From: Yamadazyma tenuis
Taxonomy: Eukaryota > Ascomycota > Pichiomycetes > Serinales > Debaryomycetaceae
DNA length: 64,000 bases
Assembly (NCBI RefSeq): GCF_029203305.1
Contig: NC_089461.1
Coordinates: 2,480,001 to 2,544,000 of the forward strand
Reading direction: 5' to 3'
Shown here: positions 38,219 through 46,708 of the stretch, in pieces
How the letters are laid out: every line of letters begins with the position of its first letter
Numbering within the stretch: the first letter of the stretch is position 1
Program-made: the position numbers and the translations under genes
The notes under the pieces: generated by a model
What the model saw: the letters and a program-made list of their open reading frames with translations, nothing else
Database searches by the model: none
Told to the model about the DNA's origin: nothing

Positions 38219-38563
38219 ATGAAGTTGGTATCGTTTCTAATGCACCTTCCGGGATCTACCAGTCACCCGGTGACGGTGGAGTTGAAGAACGGGAACTCCG
38301 TGAACGGCCAGGTTCTTTCTTGCTCCCCCACGATGAACTTGGCGTTGAAAAACATCAAGCTTATTCAACCACACCAAGACGCTCAGTTCTTGAACTACAT
38401 GAATATCAGAGGTAATCAGATCCGCCAGGTGTTGTTGCCGGAGGATTTGAACTTGGATGCGGTGTTGGCCAAGTGTGTGCAAAACACGAAGAGTAAGGGG
38501 ACCAGCGGAAGTGTTTCCAAAGGTAGTCACAAACCCAAGCCTTTCAAGAGAAGAGGTGTTTAA
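38219..38563 (+). CDS. SMD1: Sm protein D1
   Basis: Core Sm-ring subunit of spliceosomal snRNPs. 114 residues, shorter than the 146 of S. cerevisiae SmD1. Sm1 motif: VTVELKNGNSVNGQVLSCSPTMN. Sm2 motif: NYMNIRGNQIRQVLLPEDLN. The C-terminal tail KPKPFKRRGV is basic but lacks the long RG repeats of animal SmD1. Continuous reading frame, no intron seen. Confidence 0.95.
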   Translation: MKLVSFLMHLPGSTSHPVTVELKNGNSVNGQVLSCSPTMNLALKNIKLIQPHQDAQFLNYMNIRGNQIRQVLLPEDLNLDAVLAKCVQNTKSKGTSGSVSKGSHKPKPFKRRGV

Positions 38564-38684
38564 CGACATTATGACCGTTCAACAAAAAAGGTAACTTTGT
38601 ACAGAGTTTTACGACCCCACGGCTGGCCTTACCACAACTGTGTTTAGAATACTTATCATTAATATATACAAGGTTATACAGGTG

Positions 38685-39155
38685 TTACCACCAAGTTCTC
38701 TTTCTACTTTGCCTCTTGTGAAGTTGCTTCTTGTAGCTTGGTCTGGCTTCTACAATCGTCTTGTCCATATTGGCAATGGCTTCCTTCTTGGCCTGTATTT
38801 TATCTTCCAAGTTTCTCTCCCATTTATGCATCTTGTGGTTCAACACGCCTCTCATCCAGTTCTTGTTGTCGTACTTGTCGTCATAGAACTTCTTGGGCAA
38901 TGGAGGTAACAAGTCGTGCACACCGAACTTGTAAGCCAACTTGAACAAATCAGCTGATCTTCTCAAAGAATACTTGGATCCTTGCCATCTGCCAGTTTCC
39001 GGGTTTTTGTTTGGTAAAAACGGGTTCATGGCCGGGTCATTTATCGTCGATGGTTTCTCTGCATACGAGGCAAATGGTCTTGGTGGGTACTTGATAAAGA
39101 AGGTATGAAGCTTCTGTGGAAGTTTTGAAAACGCTTCTTTGGCCGTTAATGACAT
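38685..39155 (-). CDS. MRPL25: Mitochondrial ribosomal protein Mrpl25 (mL59)
   Basis: 156 residues from the ATG at 39155 (MSLTAKEAFSKLPQKLHTFF), against 157 in S. cerevisiae. Hallmarks are FFIKYPPRPFASYA, NPFLPNKNPETGRW, KYSLRRSADLFKLAYKFGV and the basic tail KKQLHKRQSRKRTWW. The protein belongs to the large subunit of the mitochondrial ribosome. The upstream in-frame extension (from 39230) is not conserved and is treated as leader. Confidence 0.93.
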   Translation of the reverse strand: MSLTAKEAFSKLPQKLHTFFIKYPPRPFASYAEKPSTINDPAMNPFLPNKNPETGRWQGSKYSLRRSADLFKLAYKFGVHDLLPPLPKKFYDDKYDNKNWMRGVLNHKMHKWERNLEDKIQAKKEAIANMDKTIVEARPSYKKQLHKRQSRKRTWW

Positions 39156-39298
39156 TGGTGAATTCAGTTTTTCAACTTCAAATTTTTTTCTCACACATTT
39201 CTCATTTTCACTACAAGCACAAACTATCATTAAGTCGTCTCAACATTCAATAACTAAATTATCAAAAAATTATTAATTCTATATTCAACTTCGGTAGC

Positions 39299-40387
39299 CT
39301 ACTCGGGCCCGTCAATCATGCATTTGACTGCACCATTCCCAGCGGCAACCTCTTCGTATGCCTTGATGGCATCTTTAAAGGAGTATCTGTGGGTAATCAA
39401 CTTTTCAAAGTCCACAATGACGTTTTCCTTTCCATTTCTATAGTTCTTTTCCAACAACGCAACAGCCGTCTTATAGTCGTTGTAGCCGTATCTGAACGAC
39501 CCGAACAACTGCAATTCCTTGGTTGCAAATTCGGTAATGGGAAACTTAACGTACCCTTGCGCATTACCAACTTGCACAAACCGACCACCAGTAGCCAATG
39601 CTAAAACACCCATTTGGATACACACCTCTGCACCCGTACACTCCAACACAACAGTTGGAGACTTGCCCAATTTCTTAACCAATTGGGTGTAGCCACCTTC
39701 AGTCTTGGAGTTGAACACGTGAGTGGCTGCACCGATATCCTTGGCCATTTGCAACTTATTGTCGAAAATATCAACCACACACACAGCCGAGGCGCCAAAA
39801 ACAGTAGCAACACTGGCTGCTAACAACCCGACAGGACCAGCACCAAAAATAACCACCACATCACCAAACTTAACGTTGGCTAACTTGGAAGCATGGACTC
39901 CCACTGTCAAAGGCTCAACCAAAGCACCCAATTCCAAAGACACAGTTTCGGGCAACTTGACCAAAAAGTCTTCGGGACACTTGTAGTACTTGCACAAGGT
40001 TCCTGGCGGGTTGGGAGTTCCTTCAGGAGCTGGGGTGGCTGCAAAACACATGTGTGGACACAAGTTGTAGTGTCCACTTTTGTATTCGTCACTGAATCTA
40101 GAAGGTAAACCAGGCTCAATTGCAACCCTGTCACCGACCTTCAAACTGGTGACTTTGGGGCCAATCTTACTGACAATTCCCGAACTTTCGTGGCCCATGA
40201 CCATGGGCTTGTTCAACTTAAAAGAACCGATTTCTCCGTGTAAGTAGTAGTGGACATCAGAACCACAGATACCAGTTTTTTTAACTTCGACCAACACGTC
40301 GAAGTCCTCGGTGGCCTCAGGGGCTTGGTGGGTTTGGAATTCGAGGTTCTTGATCTCGTTCAACACTAAGGAAGGATTGGACACCAT
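39299..40387 (-). CDS. XYL2: Xylitol dehydrogenase (NAD-linked)
   Basis: Zn-dependent medium-chain dehydrogenase that oxidises xylitol to xylulose in xylose catabolism. 362 residues from the ATG at 40387 (MVSNPSLVLNEIKNLEF), nearly the length of Scheffersomyces stipitis Xyl2. Catalytic zinc ligands are Cys in TGICGSDVHYY and the His-Glu in MGHESSGIV. Structural-zinc cysteines lie in the NLCPHMCF/CKYYKCPED region. The NAD-binding GxGxxG appears as VIFGAGPVGLLAA followed by VVDIFDNKLQ with an Asp favouring NAD. The upstream region carries two copies of a recurring GGGTGTATGG element. Confidence 0.94.
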   Translation of the reverse strand: MVSNPSLVLNEIKNLEFQTHQAPEATEDFDVLVEVKKTGICGSDVHYYLHGEIGSFKLNKPMVMGHESSGIVSKIGPKVTSLKVGDRVAIEPGLPSRFSDEYKSGHYNLCPHMCFAATPAPEGTPNPPGTLCKYYKCPEDFLVKLPETVSLELGALVEPLTVGVHASKLANVKFGDVVVIFGAGPVGLLAASVATVFGASAVCVVDIFDNKLQMAKDIGAATHVFNSKTEGGYTQLVKKLGKSPTVVLECTGAEVCIQMGVLALATGGRFVQVGNAQGYVKFPITEFATKELQLFGSFRYGYNDYKTAVALLEKNYRNGKENVIVDFEKLITHRYSFKDAIKAYEEVAAGNGAVKCMIDGPE

Positions 40388-40874
40388 TTTTGTTAGGGAA
40401 ATTTTCAAAAAGTGAGCAGTCGATGTATTTATATTGTTTCCCCATATTACCAAAAATCTCTCCGATCGGAAAAATCACCGCAACAATAATGTCACGTTAT
40501 CCAAATGAGAGTGGGGGGTGGGGGTTTGCCTATTTTAACGTGGGTGTATGGGGCGGATTTCTATGGGTGTATGGGTCAGACTGGTTAGAGAGTGTCCATT
40601 CATGGGTTTAGAACAAATTCTGGGGAAGGTCTTATGTTAGTAGCTAGTTGTTTTTGGATGGGCAAAGTGAATGAGGAAAGTGCTTGTGGAGATTGTTGTA
40701 ATTGTGGGCACTCAAATTTTGAATCCAATCTTCTCAGGATCAATTCCTAAGAATCGCAAATTTCAGCAGATTCTTCAGAGTTCCCTAATGTGTACCCAAA
40801 ACTACAGTTCTACGTTCAGCTCTAATATTCTTGTATTTTTATGTTATAGATAGTAACCGTTGCATGCAATTGAA
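40388..40874. promoter_or_regulatory. XYL2 promoter region
   Basis: 487 bp between the XYL2 start and ATP16 stop, both on the minus strand. A TATAAATAC box complement lies at 40425-40433, close to the start. Two copies of the recurring element are at 40541-40552 and 40564-40579. No gene seen. Confidence 0.6.
40541..40579 (-). promoter_or_regulatory. Two copies of the CCATACACCCA element upstream of XYL2
   Basis: The complement of 40564-40579 reads CTGACCCATACACCCA, identical to the element before CYB5; the complement of 40541-40551 reads CCATACACCCA. Their centres are about 25 bp apart on the same strand, about 155-190 bp before the XYL2 ATG. Confidence 0.6.
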
Positions 40875-41354
40875 TTATTTGGCAATAGTTTGCAAAGCTT
40901 CCAAAACTTCCAACTCAATGGAAGCTTCAGCAGCCTCAACTTCATCGGAAGAACTGGCTCTCTTCTGGGCGTCGGAAATCAAGTTCTTCACTTCATTGAC
41001 ATCGAACTGGTCAGGCTTGAAAGCTTCAATAGCACTTATGGTCAATTTGTTACCGGGTTGAACGGTAGCAATACCTCCACTGACAAAGTATTGTTCGGTT
41101 TCACCACCCTTAGAAATGATTTCCAACAATCCGGGTCTCAATTGTTCGACGATAGGAATATGGTTGGCCAAAATACCCAAATCACCATTGACTGATGGTA
41201 AGTTGACTTGTTCGACTTCGCTGTCTGAGTATAATGTTTGGTGAGGCAAGGCCAACGATAACTTCAAAGCATCGGAGGTAGCTTCGGTGGCATAGGTTCT
41301 TCTGGCAACAGAGGCTGATTGTCTGGCAACTTGACGTAAGGTTTGTCTGAACAT
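40875..41354 (-). CDS. ATP16: ATP synthase F1 delta subunit, mitochondrial
   Basis: Central-stalk subunit of the mitochondrial F1Fo ATP synthase. 159 residues from the ATG at 41354, against 160 in S. cerevisiae. The presequence MFRQTLRQVARQSASVARRTYATEA is Arg-rich and lacks acidic residues until its end. The mature part has the beta-sandwich block LPSVNGDLGILANHIPIVEQLRPG, YFVSGGIATVQPGNKLTISA and the C-terminal helical hairpin. Confidence 0.95.
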   Translation of the reverse strand: MFRQTLRQVARQSASVARRTYATEATSDALKLSLALPHQTLYSDSEVEQVNLPSVNGDLGILANHIPIVEQLRPGLLEIISKGGETEQYFVSGGIATVQPGNKLTISAIEAFKPDQFDVNEVKNLISDAQKRASSSDEVEAAEASIELEVLEALQTIAK

Positions 41355-41547
41355 CGTGATGATTAAACTCGTTGGTACCTGTGTTGTTGGAATAAAAGTT
41401 TCGGCTTTCTCTAAATTTTTCAAGAGTGCGAGTACGAGCCAATTTTACAATTTAATTGGTTGGCGTCGACTGCCGCATTGGGAAGGTGGTGTGGCGATAT
41501 CGGTTCATGCTTATATTATAGTACGCTATTGTTATACTGATCCCCCA

Positions 41548-42504
41548 TTAGTCATTGCCAGCAAATTGATTAAGGAAATTATCCACATCGAAGTCTTCTT
41601 CAAAGGTGTTACCATCAGGAGGGTTGATGTCGTCGGTAGGGTCCAACAAGCTCATGTTTAACCCATCTAGAATCAGATCATTATTGCCCAAGATATTATT
41701 CACATCTAGATCAAGGTCAGGTTTGTTCTTATCATCGTTATTATTGTTACCACTATCGTTGTGGTCACTGGAACCCTTGTTATCCGAGCCGCCCATGTTG
41801 TTTTCGAGACCGTCCATTAAATCGGGATAGTTGATGGACGACAAAATGTCGGTGGGATTAGGTATGTCAAGTCCACTATTAATGTTATTGTTGTCATCGC
41901 CATTGGAGTTACCCTGCTGACCGTCACCACTTTCAATGATATCGTTCATGTTGAAGTCGAAGTCGGTAGCAATAAAGTCATCAAATAGAGCTTTGTCCTG
42001 GTTGGCCTGCTCTTGTGCGGCGGCTGCTTCCGCTTGTCTCTTTCTCTCTTCTTCGTCTTCTTGCTCCTTTCGTTTTTTGCGGTCCTTTTCTTGTTCTTCC
42101 AACCGTTTGCGATCCTCCTCCTGCTGTCGCTTCCGCTCGGCCTCTTTTTTGCGGTCCTCTTCTTCTTTTAGTTTCCTCTGCTCTTCCATCTTTTTGCGGA
42201 TTTCCTCTTCTTTTTTACGTTCTTCTTCCTTAAGCTTAAGCTCCTCCTGCTTCTGTTTACTTTCCAAGATCTGCTCCACACACCATTTGGCGTCGTTGAA
42301 CTTGGCAATAGTATCGTCCAAAATGTCTTCAAACCGACTTATACTATTTCCCAACTGCGCCGTTACAATGGGAGGAATTAGCTGATTATTGCTGCCAGTT
42401 ATGAGGTTGCTCTGTTTCTTGTTTTTGTTGATGATCTCGAAAATATACCCCGATGAGCGTAGGATGTCGTTGAGCGACTCATTCAACTTGGTCTCGAGGT
42501 TCAT
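41548..42504 (-). CDS. MED2: Mediator subunit Med2 (TLO-type)
   Basis: Tail-module subunit of the Mediator complex. 318 residues. The N-terminal Med2 domain is MNLETKLNESLNDILRSSGY with IFEIINKNKKQSNLITGSNN and FNDAKWCVEQILESK. It is followed by a long Lys/Glu/Arg helix (about 100-170) and an Asn/Asp-rich acidic tail ending FDVDNFLNQFAGND. From memory this is the domain order of the Candida albicans TLO proteins, which are amplified Med2 copies at telomeres. Here it is a single chromosomal-internal copy within the window. It is transcribed divergently from MCD1 over 193 bp. Confidence 0.9.
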   Translation of the reverse strand: MNLETKLNESLNDILRSSGYIFEIINKNKKQSNLITGSNNQLIPPIVTAQLGNSISRFEDILDDTIAKFNDAKWCVEQILESKQKQEELKLKEEERKKEEEIRKKMEEQRKLKEEEDRKKEAERKRQQEEDRKRLEEQEKDRKKRKEQEDEEERKRQAEAAAAQEQANQDKALFDDFIATDFDFNMNDIIESGDGQQGNSNGDDNNNINSGLDIPNPTDILSSINYPDLMDGLENNMGGSDNKGSSDHNDSGNNNNDDKNKPDLDLDVNNILGNNDLILDGLNMSLLDPTDDINPPDGNTFEEDFDVDNFLNQFAGND

Positions 42505-42697
42505 TGGTATTTAATTATAAGTTGGTTAGGGTTTTACTCGACTATGACCACCCGCACCGCTTGCCTATCAAGTGCGTGCGCGGACGGGTTTGCGCGCCAA
42601 AGTTCTGCTCGTGCATCCCTAGCGATAGACGCGCGACCGCGACCTTTATTCTTCAGTTGTTTATTCACCCTCTTTAATACTTGTTACAACCTTCAAC
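42505..42697. promoter_or_regulatory. MED2/MCD1 divergent promoter with CGCG cores
   Basis: 193 bp including a GC-rich stretch with several CGCG cores (for example TTTGCGCGCC near 42590 and GACGCGCGACCGCGACC near 42628). MCB elements (ACGCGT) control MCD1 in S. cerevisiae; these cores are similar but not perfect. Confidence 0.45.
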
Positions 42698-44311
42698 ATG
42701 TACACAAGCAAGCTTCAGGAGGGCCCGCTAGCGCCGGTGTGGATGGCAGCCAACTATGAGAAGAAGCTCACCAAGCAGCAGCTTCTCAACACAAACCTCA
42801 TCACTTCCACTACCCTCTTGAATCAACCCATATCCTCATCAGAAAACATCACTTTACGGTTATCGGGTCAGCTTTTGTTAGGGATCGTGAGAATATATTC
42901 CAGGAAGACAAAGTATCTTTTGGATGATGCCAATGACATTCTTTTCAAGTTGAAAAATGCCTTCAAGTTTGCTAGTGGAGGAGTACTCTTGGGCAGCGAG
43001 ACCGGCCACAGACACCAGAATATCAATGCGGGTCGCAGCACCATCACTAACATCGGCAGTATAACCTTGCCGGACCGGGTCACGCGGTACGACTTATTGT
43101 ACCAAGAAAGCCTCTCTTTGGACGATGTAAACCACAGAAGATCCACTGGTGACCCATTTTCGTTGTTTAGCCAGAAAGAAGTGAGTGTTTCCCACGATGG
43201 AGACCTTGATCATTCAGTTGAATATGGAAGATTCAATGGACTTGATAATGACGATGATGATAATATGATGCATGATGATCTTGATTTCGATTTGGACTTT
43301 AATAATTTCGATGCTGATGATTCCATCGAAGTGGGAAGAAGAGAGACTTCGGTAACAAATCCAGAGCTTTCTTCGTTCGATATAGACACTGGTGACTCTG
43401 GGAACAAGTTTGGGTTGGAGTTTGATGCTCCTTTAGAGACAATTGATGAGAACGAAGCGAACTCTCCTCCCGATAGTAACGAACCTGTTACTCCTTCAAA
43501 TGAATCGACGTTACCCGTAAAGGAGCCTGTTCATCGTCGTAAGTTGGTGGGAATAACAGAAGATGGTGTTTTGAAGACCAATAAGAGAAAGATTCAGGTG
43601 GATTCTGAAGAGAAGTTGAACAGTGGGATAACAATTGAAGAATTGAAACATTTACAATACTTGCAATTGAATGGCGACTGGCGTAAAGAGTCTGCAATTT
43701 TCAGGTTGTCTGACAATGACAAGTTACTTCTCATTAAAGAACTTTCCGAACCAGCTGGGTTTAAAAAAAGAAAGATATGGGATTTGAACACTGAATTGAC
43801 TAGGTTGTGCAATGACGTGAGTACCAAAGAAACTAATGCTTTGGATACTATTGGCAACTTCGATCAACTCAACGAAGAAGACCAATTTCAAGGCAGTTTC
43901 GATGACTTCAACTTTGATCTTTCATTACCGGAGTTTGGAAACGAAGAGGGTAACGAAATTGACTTCGATGAACAATTTCCCCAGCTTCAACTCGATAATG
44001 AAGCAGCTTCATCCACTAAACAAATTGTGGACTTGATCAAATCTGAGAATACAAATCAAGCCATTCCCTTTGAGACAATTATAGAGAGAGACAGCTCATG
44101 CTCCGAACCATTACCTCTAGGAACCATCAAAAGAGGCAACTCAAACGTGTTGAACATGAAGAAAGAAGCCTCCAAGTGTTTTTTTGAATTGTTAGCATTA
44201 GCTTCCCGTGATTGCATTTCGATCCAACAACATCCTGGAGACACTGACACAGATATTGCGAAGAATATCACCATATCTACAAGAGACAATCTTTTCACGG
44301 CTTTCACTTGA
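42698..44311 (+). CDS. MCD1: Cohesin kleisin subunit Scc1/Rad21
   Basis: Mitotic cohesin subunit that closes the Smc1-Smc3 ring and is cut by separase at anaphase. 537 residues (566 in S. cerevisiae). N-terminal Rad21/Rec8 domain: GPLAPVWMAANYEKKLTKQQ, LRLSGQLLLGIVRIYSRKTK and YLLDDANDILFKLKNAF. The central acidic region holds two separase-type sites, SVEYGR (173-178) and SIEVGR (209-214), which match the SxExGR consensus. The C-terminal winged-helix region includes ASKCFFELLALASRDCISIQ. Mitotic rather than meiotic Rec8 is favoured by the two clear cleavage sites and overall similarity. Confidence 0.93.
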   Translation: MYTSKLQEGPLAPVWMAANYEKKLTKQQLLNTNLITSTTLLNQPISSSENITLRLSGQLLLGIVRIYSRKTKYLLDDANDILFKLKNAFKFASGGVLLGSETGHRHQNINAGRSTITNIGSITLPDRVTRYDLLYQESLSLDDVNHRRSTGDPFSLFSQKEVSVSHDGDLDHSVEYGRFNGLDNDDDDNMMHDDLDFDLDFNNFDADDSIEVGRRETSVTNPELSSFDIDTGDSGNKFGLEFDAPLETIDENEANSPPDSNEPVTPSNESTLPVKEPVHRRKLVGITEDGVLKTNKRKIQVDSEEKLNSGITIEELKHLQYLQLNGDWRKESAIFRLSDNDKLLLIKELSEPAGFKKRKIWDLNTELTRLCNDVSTKETNALDTIGNFDQLNEEDQFQGSFDDFNFDLSLPEFGNEEGNEIDFDEQFPQLQLDNEAASSTKQIVDLIKSENTNQAIPFETIIERDSSCSEPLPLGTIKRGNSNVLNMKKEASKCFFELLALASRDCISIQQHPGDTDTDIAKNITISTRDNLFTAFT

Positions 44312-44363
44312 ACCAAATTGATAGAACAAGCGGCCATTTCCGTAGTTATTTCATTAATGTATA

Positions 44364-45947
44364 TTAGACTATTTCATGAATTGTATCGTTATTGTTTCCT
44401 TTCGTAATAAAGTTTGTATCCAATATCAAAACTGAAAGGATGCCATCAGAAGACCCCATATAAAAAATATTTCCTTCTTTTTCGAAGTTTCCTGAGGTCG
44501 GGTGGTTTGAAGATGGCCTTCTCAAAGAGAATAATGGAGATCTAGTATTGACATTCAAATCCCAGAAGTCTATCACCGTTGTTAATTTATCTTCAAGTTC
44601 GTCAAACAATCCAAAAGTAACAAATTGGAATTGTGTAGTCGGGCGTTTGAATAGTCCTAATACCATATAATCCGTAGCTATCTTCAATATTTTCTTATGG
44701 TTGTTCAAGATGTAGATGTTTGAGTCATAGCATGTCAAGGCTGTTAAAGACGAGTCGTCTTTGTAGCCGATATTCGTCATAGATCCCACTATTTTGGTTT
44801 CAATAGTAGATTTGATGTATCCAAGTTTGCTATCATTGATAAGTTGATGCACACCATGTGTCTCAGTACTAATGATCATCAGGTTCAAGAACTTGTGATC
44901 TTTCAACACATTTTTATCGCCGTTTTCAAGCAAAATGGCATGTTTTATTGATTTAAAGGGTTGTTCAAGTATCCCTAAAGATTCCTCTGTATTATTCGGT
45001 AAAGAAACCCCTTCAAATTGTGGATACTCCAAGAAATTGGTAGACCAAACATTTATCAAGCCTTCCAAGCAAGTGGTAATGAATGTGTTGGGCTCTGTGG
45101 AGATTTGTGAAATGGATGTGATGGGAACTTTATGTAAATTGCCATTAGAATAGTCACTAGGGCTCATTAAAGTGGGAAGAATCACAGCATCTTCTCCCGA
45201 GGATTCAGCAAGTTCCCATATTACCACCCTACCATTCGTTAGCCCTCCGATAACTTTCAGAGGAGAAAACTCATCAAATTTGATACAGTTGATAGGAGAC
45301 AAGCTAGCAAGAAACTTCATTGGAATGACTTTACCGTTTAGATTTCGATATATAACCGCAAACCCTGGAAATTCCTCTAATTCGTTGTTATTGAAGTTGA
45401 CCAAAAACTCGTTTGGGGTTGTTGATACTTCAATAGATATTGGTACGCGGTTCTTAATGGCATGGACTTCTGTTGTCACAAAAATTAAACCTTTCTCTTC
45501 ATCTGTTTGTATAGCCGGAGAGTCTACACTTGGCTCGATTGAAGTAGCCAAGACTTCATGCAACAAAGTGACCGCACTTTTGAGCAGACTGTGTAAGTCC
45601 TTTTCATTAACGTTGAGGTCCAACAAAATACTATCTAAGGACTCTTTTTGAGTGGCATCTTTCACTTCAATTAAACTAGTTTGTACCGGATGATTTGGTG
45701 TACTGTTGACAGTTTGGACTGCCTTGTCAAACTTCGTGATCTCCAATGAATTTATAGTTGAAGTTGCGTTTGATCTAAATGGACTGTCTGATTGAGTTTG
45801 TACAGATGCATCCACTCGTATAACTTTTGATATAGCTTCTTCTTTGACAGCATTATCAGCATATTTTTCATCGTTGTTGGCAAGCCTACGCTGCCGTAAT
45901 TCCTCCAATCGTTTCCTTTTCTGTTCTAGTATCGACTGTCGGTCCAT
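44364..45947 (-). CDS. PAC11: Dynein intermediate chain Pac11
   Basis: Intermediate chain of cytoplasmic dynein, which positions the spindle. 527 residues (533 in S. cerevisiae). The N-terminal helix MDRQSILEQKRKRLEELRQR matches the dynein-IC start that contacts dynactin. A disordered stretch follows with QT motifs at VQT 49-51, 77-79 and 88-90, plus IQT near 150, candidate LC8/Dyn2 binding sites. The WD40 region covers about residues 200-527 (for example GLTNGRVVIWELAES and FITTCLEGLINVWSTN). The gene is divergent from SLD5 with only 49 bp between starts. Confidence 0.9.
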   Translation of the reverse strand: MDRQSILEQKRKRLEELRQRRLANNDEKYADNAVKEEAISKVIRVDASVQTQSDSPFRSNATSTINSLEITKFDKAVQTVNSTPNHPVQTSLIEVKDATQKESLDSILLDLNVNEKDLHSLLKSAVTLLHEVLATSIEPSVDSPAIQTDEEKGLIFVTTEVHAIKNRVPISIEVSTTPNEFLVNFNNNELEEFPGFAVIYRNLNGKVIPMKFLASLSPINCIKFDEFSPLKVIGGLTNGRVVIWELAESSGEDAVILPTLMSPSDYSNGNLHKVPITSISQISTEPNTFITTCLEGLINVWSTNFLEYPQFEGVSLPNNTEESLGILEQPFKSIKHAILLENGDKNVLKDHKFLNLMIISTETHGVHQLINDSKLGYIKSTIETKIVGSMTNIGYKDDSSLTALTCYDSNIYILNNHKKILKIATDYMVLGLFKRPTTQFQFVTFGLFDELEDKLTTVIDFWDLNVNTRSPLFSLRRPSSNHPTSGNFEKEGNIFYMGSSDGILSVLILDTNFITKGNNNDTIHEIV

Positions 45948-45996
45948 TGGAAGCTATTCAGTTTATCGCGTTTTTTTGTTTTTTATACCACTAACC
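45948..45996. promoter_or_regulatory. 49-bp PAC11/SLD5 bidirectional spacer
   Basis: Contains TATCGCGTTTTTTTG, whose CGCGT(T) core resembles half of an MCB site. At least part of one promoter must lie inside the neighbour's 5' coding region. Confidence 0.5.
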
Positions 45997-46704
45997 ATGG
46001 AAGTCGATGATATTCTCAGAAACTTCGACACCGAAGTTGGTCAACGCTCCCAGAAACCCAAGGTTGACTTGTACACTCTGCTATCGCGTGTTATGTTGAA
46101 TGAGAGAATGGCTCCAGAAATTCTACCTTACCAGAAAGATCTACTAGATGAGGTATTGTCCAGGATCACCAACCAGCAACAACTCTTGCTTGATTCTCAT
46201 GAATACGGAGACGTGAATATCGACTCAGGAATCATTACTAGTGACTATAAATTGCAGTTGATGATAATGGAAACTGATATCGAGAGGTTAAGTTATTTAG
46301 TAAGACTTTATTTGAGAGTTAGGCTTTCAAAGCTTGAAACCTTCACCATTCACTATATCAGACTTACGGGAGAACGTGATGACACGAAAGCAACTCTTCT
46401 ATCAGATGAAGAACAAGAGTACTTGACGAAGTACATGGGTCTCTTACAGAGTCTTTACAATAATTCTATATTAAAAAAAATCCCCAGAGAATTAACCTAC
46501 TTGGATGAGGTTGAATCAGATATCTCAATGGTTACCACGCCCGATGTGGATGAGATGGTATTTATCAAGGTGCTTCGAGATGAGACTATCACAATTCCTC
46601 TTGAAGATGAAGATGAATTACAGTTGGAGAAAGATGCGGTGTTTGTGGTGAAATATGGTCTAATTAGTGGATATTTGAACATTGGTGATGTTATATTGAT
46701 ATGA
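45997..46704 (+). CDS. SLD5: GINS complex subunit Sld5
   Basis: Subunit of the GINS tetramer of the CMG replicative helicase. 235 residues from the ATG at 45997 (MEVDDILRNFDTEVGQRSQ), shorter than the 294 of S. cerevisiae. The GINS A-domain contains LNERMAPEILPYQKDLLDEV and METDIERLSYLVRLYLRVRLSKLE. The C-terminal B-domain is DEMVFIKVLRDETITIPLED and AVFVVKYGLISGYLNIGDVILI. The frame is open upstream through PAC11 antisense sequence, which is not conserved. It converges on RTC1 with 4 bp between stop codons. Confidence 0.92.
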   Translation: MEVDDILRNFDTEVGQRSQKPKVDLYTLLSRVMLNERMAPEILPYQKDLLDEVLSRITNQQQLLLDSHEYGDVNIDSGIITSDYKLQLMIMETDIERLSYLVRLYLRVRLSKLETFTIHYIRLTGERDDTKATLLSDEEQEYLTKYMGLLQSLYNNSILKKIPRELTYLDEVESDISMVTTPDVDEMVFIKVLRDETITIPLEDEDELQLEKDAVFVVKYGLISGYLNIGDVILI

Positions 46705-46708
46705 CCTC

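Noticed and set aside
45844..45996. N-terminal extension of SLD5 over PAC11
   Set aside because: Antisense to the PAC11 start, hydrophobic and Cys-rich composition not seen in Sld5.
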